NCBI RefSeq assembly: GCF_913776855.1
Contig: NZ_CAJYQD010000027.1
Location: 1-41,713, forward strand
Length of the DNA: 41,713 bases
Direction of reading: 5' to 3'
DNA from: an uncultured Sphingomonas sp.
Lineage (GTDB): Bacteria > Pseudomonadota > Alphaproteobacteria > Sphingomonadales > Sphingomonadaceae
The notes under the pieces: model-generated
Told to the model about the DNA's origin: nothing
Database searches by the model: none
The model's input: the letters and a program-made list of their open reading frames with translations, nothing else
Program-made: the position numbers and the translations under genes
In this document: one piece after another, positions 35,375-41,713 of the stretch
How positions within the stretch are numbered: position 1 is the stretch's first letter
How the letters are laid out: every line of letters starts with the position of its first letter

Positions 35375-36155
35375 CCGGCACGATCACTTCGCGGGCGCGG
35401 GGCGTCAGCCGCTCGAGCGCCGAATCCTGAAGCCCGCGCGCGGTCACCAGCACGCCGAAAGCGCGCGGATCGGGCTTGTTGAACAGCAGCGGCTGGCCCA
35501 GCGCGTCGGCGACCCCTGCCCCAGCCTCGGACGCGATCAGCGCGGCGGCGGCGATGTCCCACTCATTGCCCCAGCGCAGCGTGGCGACCAGATCGGCCTC
35601 GTCGGCGGCGACCATCGCGATGCGCAGCGCGATCGAGTTGGGCTTGAACACCGCCACCAGATCGCGGTCGGCCTTGGGCAGCCCATCGACCGGCACGCGC
35701 GCGCCGGGCATCTGGTGGCAATAGCCCGCGCTCAACGTACGGCCGTTACGGGTCGCACCGCCGCCCGCCGTCGCCAGCCACAGCTCGCCGCGTGCCGGCG
35801 CGGCCAGCACGCCGATCACCGGCCGCCCATCCTCGATCAGGGCGACCGACACCGCCCAACCCTCGCGCCCGCGAATATAGTCGCGCGTGCCATCGATCGG
35901 ATCGACCACCCAGACCCGGCGCGCGGCCAGCCGGTCGGGCTTGTCCGCCGTCTCCTCGGACAGCCAGCCCGCCTCGGGAATCAGCGCGTGCAACCGGGCA
36001 TAGAGCATCCGGTCGACATCCAGATCAACCTCGCACACCGGGCTGCCCGGCACCTTTTCCCATTGCCGGAAATCGGTGCGCCAGCGGGCGAGCGCCATCG
36101 CCGCCGCCTCGCGCGCCGCCGCGACGACAGCTGGGATCAGCTCAGCTGCTGGCAA
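35364..36155 (-). CDS. cysQ: 3'(2'),5'-bisphosphate nucleotidase / inositol monophosphatase family
   Basis: This 263-residue Mg-dependent phosphatase has metal-binding motifs WLSEETAD and WVVDPIDGTRDYIRG, and the C-terminal NEWDIAAAALIASEAGAGV of the family. The CysQ branch hydrolyses PAP from sulfate assimilation, but histidinol- or inositol-phosphatase relatives look similar, so the symbol is provisional. The start appears to be TTG at 36155, which lies inside the 3' end of pmbA (14-nt overlap), implying coupled translation. Its 3' end overlaps cobB by 11 nt on the opposite strand. Confidence 0.82.
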   Translation of the reverse strand: MPAAELIPAVVAAAREAAAMALARWRTDFRQWEKVPGSPVCEVDLDVDRMLYARLHALIPEAGWLSEETADKPDRLAARRVWVVDPIDGTRDYIRGREGWAVSVALIEDGRPVIGVLAAPARGELWLATAGGGATRNGRTLSAGYCHQMPGARVPVDGLPKADRDLVAVFKPNSIALRIAMVAADEADLVATLRWGNEWDIAAAALIASEAGAGVADALGQPLLFNKPDPRAFGVLVTARGLQDSALERLTPRAREVIVPVTG

Positions 36156-37488
36156 CCGTCATTCCATCGATGCGCAGGGTCGGCACATTGACGCCGTAGC
36201 GAAATTCCAGGTCGTTGGCCGGGGTCATGGCGAGGAACATGTCCTTCAGGTTACCCGCCACCGTGAACTCCGCAACCGGCTCGGCGATTTGTCCGTTCAC
36301 GATGCGGAACCCCGCCGCGCCCCGGCTATAGTCGCCGGTGACGAGATTGACTCCGCTTCCGATCAGCTCGGTCACATAGACGCCGTCGCCGATATCGGCG
36401 ATCAGCGTTTCGACCGGCACACGGCCCGCCGCCATGAACAGGTTGCTGGTCGACACGCCCGGCGCCCCCGCCGTCCCGCGCGCGGCATGGCCGGTCGGCT
36501 CCAGACCCAGTTGCCGCGCCGACGCGGAATCGAGCAGCCAGGTCTCCAGCACGCCGTCCTCGACGATCGCCGTCGGCGACACCGCGAGCCCCTCGCCGTC
36601 GAAGGGCCGCGAGCGAAGCCCGTGCGGGCGATGCGGATCGTCCTCGACCCGGATGCCCTCCGCCATCACCCGCTCGCCGATCCGGTCGAGCAGGAAGCTG
36701 GTCCGCCGCGTGATCGCCGCCCCCGCGATCGCCGAGACGAGGTGTCCGATCAGCGACGATCCCACGCGCGGGTCATAGACGACCGGCATCGCGCCGCTCG
36801 CCAGCTTGCCGGGATTTAGCCGCGCCACGGTCCGCTCGCCCGCCCGCGTCCCAATCGCCTCGGGGCTTTCGAGCAGGCGGCGCAGGCGTGCGCCGTGATG
36901 GGCATAGTCGCGCTGCATATTCGCGCCCTCGCCCGCCACCACGCTGACCGACAGGCCGTATCCGGTGGCGCCGTAACCCGCCGCAAAGCCATGACTGGTC
37001 GCCAGCGCCGAGACGACACGCGAGGCGGACGCACCGCCGCCTTCGGAATTGGTGACGCCTGCCACGGCACGCGCTGCTTCCTCGGCCGCCAAGGCGGCGG
37101 CGCGCAAGGCTTCGGGCTCGACCTCGCCGCCATCATCCAGGTCGAGCATCGGCGGCGCGCCGTGCAGGAGACGTTCCTCGGGAGCCAGGCCCGCCCAGCG
37201 ATCCTCGGGCGCCTCGCGCGCCATGGCGACGGCGCGCTCGACCGCGAGGGCCATCGCATCGCCCGACAGGTCCGAGGTCGAGACGCTGGCCGAGCGCCGC
37301 CCGACAAAGACGCGCAGGCCCAGTTCCTCGCTCTCGGACCGGCCGACATCCTCCAGCGCGCCGAGCCGCACCGATACCTCCAGCGCGGCATCGGCGGCAA
37401 AGACCGCATCGGCGGCGTCGGCACCGGCAGCACGGGCACGGGCAACGATATCGGCGGCCCGGTCGCGGGCCTGTTCGGGAGTCAGCAT
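36142..37488 (-). CDS. pmbA: TldD/PmbA-family metalloprotease subunit PmbA
   Basis: The 448-residue protein matches PmbA (TldE), which partners with zinc-bearing TldD to degrade unfolded peptides and mature some ribosomally made peptides. It lacks the TldD HExxxH zinc motif, as expected of PmbA. Segments seen include GLRVFVGRRSASVSTSDLS, VYDPRVGSSLIGHLVSAIAG and the C-terminal NLVTGDYSRGAAGFRIVNG. The ATG at 37488 gives the family length; a much longer open frame upstream is not coding. tldD is not in the window. The cysQ-like gene overlaps its end and may be co-transcribed. Confidence 0.94.
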   Translation of the reverse strand: MLTPEQARDRAADIVARARAAGADAADAVFAADAALEVSVRLGALEDVGRSESEELGLRVFVGRRSASVSTSDLSGDAMALAVERAVAMAREAPEDRWAGLAPEERLLHGAPPMLDLDDGGEVEPEALRAAALAAEEAARAVAGVTNSEGGGASASRVVSALATSHGFAAGYGATGYGLSVSVVAGEGANMQRDYAHHGARLRRLLESPEAIGTRAGERTVARLNPGKLASGAMPVVYDPRVGSSLIGHLVSAIAGAAITRRTSFLLDRIGERVMAEGIRVEDDPHRPHGLRSRPFDGEGLAVSPTAIVEDGVLETWLLDSASARQLGLEPTGHAARGTAGAPGVSTSNLFMAAGRVPVETLIADIGDGVYVTELIGSGVNLVTGDYSRGAAGFRIVNGQIAEPVAEFTVAGNLKDMFLAMTPANDLEFRYGVNVPTLRIDGMTVASS

Positions 37489-37629
37489 GGTTAGGGACTT
37501 AGGGGCGCGGGCGGCGGGATGCCAGACCCGTCCGACCAGGATCGACTGCGATCCCGCGCCAAACAATTTTGTTCTTTTTATGTTCCGATTTTCGCGATAT
37601 GTTGAAGCCTCACAAACAGGAGAGGAATC

Positions 37630-38013
37630 ATGAGCTGCTATGCGACGATCGGCGCGGTCGACATCGAACAGGCGTACGCCTTCTACGACGCGGTCCTGAA
37701 GGAGATCGGTTGGAGCAGCCATGCCGACTTCCCCGGCTGGCGCGGCTATTCGCAGGGCGGACGCGGCGAAGGTTTCGTGCTGTGGGTCTGCCGCCCCTTC
37801 GACGGCCAGCCTGCAACGGCAGGGAACGGCACCATGACCGGATTTCTGGTCGATTCGCCGGAAAAGGTCGACGCCTTTTATCGGACGGCCCTGACACTGG
37901 GCGGCCGCGATGACGGCGCGCCGGGCCCGCGCGCCCATTATGGTCCGAACTGGTATGCCGCGTATCTGCGGGACCCGAGCGGCAACAAGCTCGCGGTCGT
38001 CCATAACGTTTGA
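37630..38013 (+). CDS. VOC-superfamily (glyoxalase-like) protein
   Basis: The 127-residue protein has the two babbab modules of the vicinal oxygen chelate fold: IGAVDIEQAYAFYDAVLKEIGW at the start and GPNWYAAYLRDPSGNKLAVV at the end. Members include glyoxalases, dioxygenases and antibiotic-resistance proteins, so the reaction cannot be assigned. A strong AGGAG ribosome site precedes the ATG. It stands alone and is divergent from pmbA. Confidence 0.87.
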   Translation: MSCYATIGAVDIEQAYAFYDAVLKEIGWSSHADFPGWRGYSQGGRGEGFVLWVCRPFDGQPATAGNGTMTGFLVDSPEKVDAFYRTALTLGGRDDGAPGPRAHYGPNWYAAYLRDPSGNKLAVVHNV

Positions 38014-38208
38014 TCGGCCTGGCGGCGTCACATCGTCCGCGATGCGCGTGCACCGGACCGGTCGGACCACCCCGAAAACGGGTTCGGTTTGCAGGTCGCC
38101 ATCATATCCCGTTTCTCGCACATATCCTTCCGTGCGAGGACAGACAGCGCAAGACGGTGCACGGCGGCCATCACGGAGCAACCCACGACAATCAGGATAT
38201 CGAGCGGC

Positions 38209-38721
38209 ATGAGAGGCGTTGTCACTGCGATTGGCAGCACCTGCATACTGGCAATGCTTCTCGGCACTCTTTCGATCACCGGCGCCGCTTCGGCCCGACC
38301 TGCTTCCCAACCGGCAGGCCACTCGCTGTGCATGGCGGGAGAAACGCGCATTTTTTCCTGTCCCCTGGGCGCAAAACAGGTTTCGGTCTGCGGAGCGGGC
38401 AAGCAAGCCGTCTATCGCTATGGCAGGCCGGGAAAGATCGAACTGGTGTCCCGGTCGATGACGTTAGCGGAACAAGGCTATTCCGGCGGTGGCGAAACCC
38501 AGATCCAGGTGACGAACAACGGATATAGCTACATCCTGTTCGATCGAACGGTCCGTACCGGCTTCGGCCCCGACGGCCGTCATGATCCGGCTTTCAGCAG
38601 TGGTCTTCTGGTCCGTCGCGGGGGCCGCATCCTGTCATCGAAAAGGTGCGGCAACGATGCGTCCATCCCCTCGCTGGCGAGACAATTCATGCCAACGGGC
38701 AACGAGATCGTCGTCCACTGA
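38209..38721 (+). CDS. Exported hypothetical protein
   Basis: This encodes 170 residues with a signal peptide (MRGVVTAIGSTCILAMLLGTLSITGAASA) and no lipobox. The mature part contains a C-MAGETRIFSC pattern, QVSVCGAG, beta-rich segments (GGGETQIQVTNNGYSYILFDR) and a late cysteine in SKRCGND, giving four cysteines that may form two disulfides in the periplasm. I do not recognise the family. The ATG at 38209 was chosen because it starts the signal peptide; a longer frame from 38089 lacks support. AGGA lies about 13 nt upstream. Confidence 0.7.
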   Translation: MRGVVTAIGSTCILAMLLGTLSITGAASARPASQPAGHSLCMAGETRIFSCPLGAKQVSVCGAGKQAVYRYGRPGKIELVSRSMTLAEQGYSGGGETQIQVTNNGYSYILFDRTVRTGFGPDGRHDPAFSSGLLVRRGGRILSSKRCGNDASIPSLARQFMPTGNEIVVH

Positions 38722-38891
38722 ATGCGGCGGGTACATGGGGGCGGGTCCTGTTCCTCGTGCCTTGCTCGCGCCGCCGTCCCTGAACCAAGATATATTTCGT
38801 ACGTTGGCCGATCATGGGATCATCCAGCCAGAACCGCGCACGACTCACTATTCGACTGGGCAGCCACTGCCGCGCGAGCGCAGACATCCGC

Positions 38892-38999
38892 ATGACAGGT
38901 AGCGGCCTGCTTGCCGTCGGCGCTCTGGTTTCCTCGATCCTACTGTCGACGGCCATCCTGGTCGGCGTGGCGACGCGTCACACGCCCGACCGCCGCTGA
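38892..38999 (+). CDS. Possible 35-residue membrane peptide
   Basis: A short frame encodes one hydrophobic helix (LLAVGALVSSILLSTAILVGV) followed by a basic tail (RHTPDRR). No Shine-Dalgarno sequence precedes the ATG, and it ends 4 nt before the convergent alkA-type gene. It could be a real small membrane protein or a chance frame in high-GC DNA. Confidence 0.25.
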   Translation: MTGSGLLAVGALVSSILLSTAILVGVATRHTPDRR

Positions 39000-39003
39000 T
39001 CCG

Positions 39004-39633
39004 TCAGACCGGGGCGGCATCGGCCTCGGCGCCGTAATGGTGCCAGGTAAAGATCGCCAGCGCACTGCGGTGGGGGCGGAAGGCTTCGGCAAGCGCGCGC
39101 ACCTGTTTCTCCGACGGGCGTGTGTCGTGTCCCAGGATGCGGCCCATCTCGATCTGCACCGCCAGGTCACCTGCGGGCCAGATATCGGTACGGCCTTCCG
39201 CGAACAGCAGATAGACCTCCGCCGACCAGCGACCGATACCCTTGACCGCGACCAGCTTGGCGATCGCCTCTTCGTCGTCCTTGGGCAGGTCGGACAGGTT
39301 CAGGCGGCCGCTCGTCACCTCCTGGGCCAGGCTGCGCAGATAGCCCGCCTTTTGCCGCGAGATGCCCGCACCGCGCAGTTCCTCATCGGTGACGCTGTGA
39401 AGCCGGGTCGGATCACTCGCATCGCCCAGCAATTCGTTCAGCCGCCGCCAATGCGCATCGGCCGAGGCGACTGAGACCTGCTGGCCCAGGATCGTGCGGA
39501 CGAGAGTCGCATAACCGCGCGCCCGGATACGCGGCGCGGGATAGCCGATCCGCTGCAATGCCGCGGCGATGGCGGGCTCGGCGGCGGCGAGCGCGTCCAT
39601 GCTGTCGCGAATCTGTTCGGCACTCAGGCCCAT
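39004..39633 (-). CDS. DNA-3-methyladenine glycosylase II-like (AlkA, HhH-GPD)
   Basis: The 209-residue DNA-repair glycosylase of the helix-hairpin-helix-GPD superfamily removes alkylated bases. LVRTILGQQVSVASADAHWRRL opens the conserved core. The hairpin LVAVKGIGRWSAEVYLLFA and the catalytic aspartate in WPAGDLAVQ are intact. No Fe-S cysteine cluster is present, which separates it from Nth and MutY. It lacks the N-terminal domain of E. coli AlkA, as is usual for short AlkA/MAG-type enzymes. It is divergent from the ferredoxin gene by 69 nt. Confidence 0.92.
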   Translation of the reverse strand: MGLSAEQIRDSMDALAAAEPAIAAALQRIGYPAPRIRARGYATLVRTILGQQVSVASADAHWRRLNELLGDASDPTRLHSVTDEELRGAGISRQKAGYLRSLAQEVTSGRLNLSDLPKDDEEAIAKLVAVKGIGRWSAEVYLLFAEGRTDIWPAGDLAVQIEMGRILGHDTRPSEKQVRALAEAFRPHRSALAIFTWHHYGAEADAAPV

Positions 39634-39702
39634 GATGCTTGATCCGTGCGTTCAGGCCCGGCAGAGGCGCTTTCAACATCAGGTCCGACAAGGAGAATGG
39701 AC

Positions 39703-40020
39703 ATGCCCAAGCTTATCGTCGTGACCCGCGACGGGGAAGAACGCGAAATCGACGGCGAGGCCGGTCTGTCGGTGATGGAAGTCATTCGCGACGCCGGTGT
39801 CGACGAACTGCTGGCGCTGTGCGGCGGATGCTGTTCCTGCGCGACCTGCCATGTGCATGTCGATCCGGCCTTCGCCGATACGCTGCCCGCGCTCGGTCCG
39901 GATGAGGACGACCTGCTCGATTCGACCAGCGACCGGGATGCGACGTCGCGCCTGTCGTGCCAGTTGCCCTTCGGCACGGCGCAGGACGGGATGCGGGTGC
40001 GGATCGCGGCGGAGGACTGA
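39703..40020 (+). CDS. 2Fe-2S ferredoxin (adrenodoxin type)
   Basis: This 105-residue electron carrier binds one [2Fe-2S] cluster through C-x5-C-x2-C in [14 protein letters not shown] and a distal cysteine in RLSCQLPF, the adrenodoxin/putidaredoxin arrangement. Such ferredoxins serve cytochrome P450s, hydroxylases or Fe-S cluster assembly; no partner gene is adjacent. ATG at 39703 was chosen because AAGGAG lies 7 nt upstream, better spaced than the ATG at 39697. An intrinsic terminator follows at 40044. Confidence 0.95.
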   Translation: MPKLIVVTRDGEEREIDGEAGLSVMEVIRDAGVDELLALCGGCCSCATCHVHVDPAFADTLPALGPDEDDLLDSTSDRDATSRLSCQLPFGTAQDGMRVRIAAED

Positions 40021-40043
40021 CGGCGCATTTCCCGTGAACGTCG

Positions 40044-40074
40044 GAGGCGGGGTTATGGCCCCGCCTCTTTTTTT
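40044..40074 (+). terminator. Intrinsic terminator after the ferredoxin gene
   Basis: A 9-bp stem GAGGCGGGG / CCCCGCCTC (40044-40052 and 40059-40067) with a 6-nt loop is followed directly by seven T residues (40068-40074). It lies 23 nt after the ferredoxin stop. Its T-run forms the outer edge of the inverted-repeat element that follows. Confidence 0.92.
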
Positions 40075-40445
40075 GCGCGCAGAGGCGCGGAGGGCGCAGA
40101 GATGCCGTCCTGTTGGGTAGCATTCCGGCTTATCCAAGAGATTGTGTTCACGCGGAGGCGCGGAGATGTCCGGCGCGGGGCAAGCGGAGCCTGCCATCAC
40201 GACCGGCAGACTTTTGGGCGGCTCGCGAGGATAAAGGGGTCTTGCGGCCAGGCACACGATCTCCGCGCCTTCGCGTCTCCGCGCGAACCCTAATCCCGTG
40301 GCCTTCGACTTCGCTCAGGCTGAACGGAGTTAGGGAATGGTGGCCACGCGTACCAACGGCCGTTCACGCTGAGCGAAATCGAAGCGCACGCCCGGCGCTT
40401 GCCACTTCTACTCTCTGCGTCCTCCGCGCCTCTGCGCGCAAAAAA
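40069..40445. repeat. Nested inverted-repeat intergenic element
   Basis: Three inverted-repeat pairs fill the gene-free space between the ferredoxin and rlmB. The outer pair, 40069-40102 with 40412-40445, matches at 33 of 34 positions. An inner pair, 40150-40167 with 40259-40276, matches at 17 of 18. A third, 40302-40327 with 40360-40384 (core CTTCGAYTTCGCTCAG), is imperfect. The outer arms share the motif GCGCAGAGGCGCGGAGG and abut the terminator T-runs of the two flanking convergent genes. The third resembles a REP-like repeat I associate with sphingomonad intergenic regions. No protein is encoded. Confidence 0.85.
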
Positions 40446-40470
40446 GGCGGCAGGGACCAACCCCGCCGCC
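40440..40470 (-). terminator. Intrinsic terminator after rlmB
   Basis: On the minus strand, GGCGGCGGGG pairs with CCCTGCCGCC (one G-T pair) around a 5-nt loop and is followed by six T residues. It begins 7 nt beyond the rlmB stop and faces the ferredoxin terminator across the repeat element. Confidence 0.9.
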
Positions 40471-40476
40471 CGCAAA

Positions 40477-41220
40477 TCACCGCGCCGCCACTGCGTACAG
40501 CGCGATCGCCGCCGCGTTGGAGACGTTCAGGCTTTCCACCTTCGAGCTGATCGGCAGCTTGGCGAGTTCGTCGCAATGCGCTTCGGTGTTCTGGCGCATG
40601 CCTTCGCCCTCGGCGCCCAGCACGATGCAGATGCGCTGCGTGCCCATCGCCTGCGCCAGCGTCTGGTTCGCATGGCCGGTCAGGCCGATACGCCAGAAAC
40701 CCGCTTCCGCGATCTCCTCCAGCGCGCGCGCCAGGTTCACCACACGCACCCACGGCACCGTCTCCAGCGCGCCGCTGGCCGAACGGGCGACCGTGCCCGA
40801 TTCGGGCGGCGCGTGCCGGTCCTGGGTCACGATGCCCACCGCGTCGAAAGCGGCGGCCGAGCGCAGGATCGCGCCGACATTGTGCGGATCGGTCACCTGG
40901 TCCAGCACGACCAGCGGCCGCTGATTGTCCTGCACCTCATGCAGCAGGTCGCCCAGCCAGATATCCTCCAGCGGATCGACCTCGGCCACCAGGCCCTGGT
41001 GCGGCGCGTCGGCCGGGACCAGGCGACCCAGGTCCGCCGCATCGGCAAAGGTGACCGGCAGGATCGGCGGCAGGTCGAGCGCGGCCAGCGCCTCGCGCGT
41101 GCCCCAGATCTTGCGCACCGTCCGGTTGGGGTTGGCGAGCGCCGCCGTCACCGCATGCCGTCCCCAGAAGCGGGGGCGGTTGGATGAAGCCTGGCTGGGG
41201 CGATGTCCTCGGCGTGCCAT
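40477..41220 (-). CDS. rlmB: 23S rRNA (guanosine-2'-O-)-methyltransferase RlmB
   Basis: The 247-residue SpoU/TrmH-family enzyme methylates G2251 of 23S rRNA in the E. coli system. The N-terminal substrate-binding domain includes FWGRHAVTAAL and HQGLVAEV. The knotted SPOUT domain contains motif 1 DQVTDPHNVGAILRSA, motif 2 LGAEGEGM and motif 3 ISSKVESLNVSNAAAIALY. Related TrmH/TrmL enzymes look similar, but the N-terminal domain favours RlmB. The ATG overlaps the stop of the M28 peptidase gene by 1 nt (TGATG), so the two form an operon. Confidence 0.92.
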   Translation of the reverse strand: MARRGHRPSQASSNRPRFWGRHAVTAALANPNRTVRKIWGTREALAALDLPPILPVTFADAADLGRLVPADAPHQGLVAEVDPLEDIWLGDLLHEVQDNQRPLVVLDQVTDPHNVGAILRSAAAFDAVGIVTQDRHAPPESGTVARSASGALETVPWVRVVNLARALEEIAEAGFWRIGLTGHANQTLAQAMGTQRICIVLGAEGEGMRQNTEAHCDELAKLPISSKVESLNVSNAAAIALYAVAAR

Positions 41221-41713
41221 CAGTCGTCGTTGTCCGTAAAGTCAAAGGGTTTGGTCGTCGCCGGTTGCGTCGGCACCGGCGGGCGCGGCAACGCCTTGTC
41301 CGCATTCGCCGCCGCGAGCAAGACCCCGGCGAGCACGACCGAGGCCTGGCGCATATCGTCGGCCTTCAGATGGTCGAAGGTATCGGCCGAGCTGTGATGC
41401 GTGCGGCTGCCATAATCCAGCGGGTCCTGGATGAACTGGAACCCCTGCACGCCGACCGCCTGCATGAAGACATGGTCGGTACCGCCGGTCGTCCTCTGCA
41501 CGACATTACCCGCGCCCATCGCCGCATAGGGCGACAGCCATTCCTTCAGCATCGGCACCGCCGCCGGATTATTCTCGGCGTAAATCCCGCGCAGCTTGCC
41601 CGAGCCATTGTCGATGTTGAAATACGCCGCCAGCTCGCCGTAACCCGGCTTGGGCGTGATCGGCCAGCGATTGGTCCAGCCATAATAGCGCTTCAGGCCC
41701 GATTGCGGGGCGT
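41220..41713 (-). CDS. M28-family zinc peptidase, C-terminal part (runs off window)
   Basis: Only the last 163 or so residues are in the window; the frame is open through the right edge, and the start and signal region are missing. GELAAYFNIDNGSGKLRGIYAENN, the TGGTDHVFMQAVG segment and RTHHSSADTFDHL are characteristic of the C-terminal half of secreted M28 aminopeptidases/carboxypeptidases, and the histidine in THHSSADT is a zinc ligand. It probably releases amino acids from peptides in the periplasm. It is followed directly by rlmB with a 1-nt overlap. Confidence 0.9.
   Translation of the reverse strand, partial: APQSGLKRYYGWTNRWPITPKPGYGELAAYFNIDNGSGKLRGIYAENNPAAVPMLKEWLSPYAAMGAGNVVQRTTGGTDHVFMQAVGVQGFQFIQDPLDYGSRTHHSSADTFDHLKADDMRQASVVLAGVLLAAANADKALPRPPVPTQPATTKPFDFTDNDD

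Noticed and set aside
36142..38406. An open frame extending pmbA upstream to about 754 codons
   Set aside because: The extension shows no family similarity, crosses the VOC gene on the other strand, and PmbA proteins are about 450 residues.

Overview
The window is high-GC alphaproteobacterial chromosomal DNA, most likely from Sphingomonas or a close relative. The evidence is the gene repertoire: TonB-dependent receptor, tryptophan-halogenase-like and LacI genes around a GH3 glucosidase, M13 and S9 peptidases, Bcr/CflA transporter, and a conserved small sphingomonad-type protein. Codon and base use are strongly GC-rich. There are no rRNA genes, CRISPR arrays or intact insertion sequences. The window ends inside an M28 peptidase gene at the right. 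At the left it starts just upstream of an unseen leftward gene whose operators are visible.

Layout. (1) 1-5.1 kb is a LacI-controlled glycan module. A lacI-halogenase operon on the minus strand is divergent from a Tat-exported GH3 beta-glucosidase. The same perfect palindrome (core GTAACCGGTTAC) sits between lacI and the glucosidase and again, as a pair, at the left edge. (2) 5.2-14.5 kb holds a drug-type MFS exporter, an M13 metallopeptidase, a large autotransporter and an S9 peptidase, all the last three exported. (3) 15.4-29.9 kb is the most interesting part, a nitrogen/amino-acid locus. A plus-strand run encodes an exported M14 AstE/AspA-like hydrolase, AstC, AstD, AstA, a DUF1338 2-oxoadipate dioxygenase (HglS) and a YdiJ-type D-2-hydroxyglutarate dehydrogenase. 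It converges with an Lrp-family regulator that overlaps the end of a remarkable gene encoding a cyanophycinase domain fused to an isoaspartyl peptidase domain, with a signal peptide. Divergent from that fusion is a TonB-dependent receptor preceded by a sigma-54-type promoter sequence. (4) 29.9-41.7 kb is mostly housekeeping: a LysR regulator, tRNA-Arg(CCG), nth, dapB (with a possible coupled 13-codon leader), a small lower-GC KilA-N/DUF3223 insert, cobB, a CysQ-like phosphatase, pmbA, a VOC protein, an exported hypothetical protein, an AlkA-type glycosylase, a 2Fe-2S ferredoxin, a nested inverted-repeat element, rlmB and an M28 peptidase.

Main interpretation (inference). Region 3 reads as a scavenging system for cyanophycin or its beta-aspartyl dipeptides. 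The receptor captures or imports the peptides; the exported cyanophycinase-isoaspartyl peptidase fusion (and perhaps the M14 enzyme) releases aspartate plus arginine or lysine; and AstA/AstC/AstD with HglS and YdiJ carry the basic amino acid to 2-oxoglutarate. AstB is absent from the locus and the M14 enzyme is exported. The cytoplasmic arm may therefore process lysine or ornithine rather than follow the classical arginine succinyltransferase route. No biochemical claim here has been tested; all functional calls rest on motifs and context read by eye.
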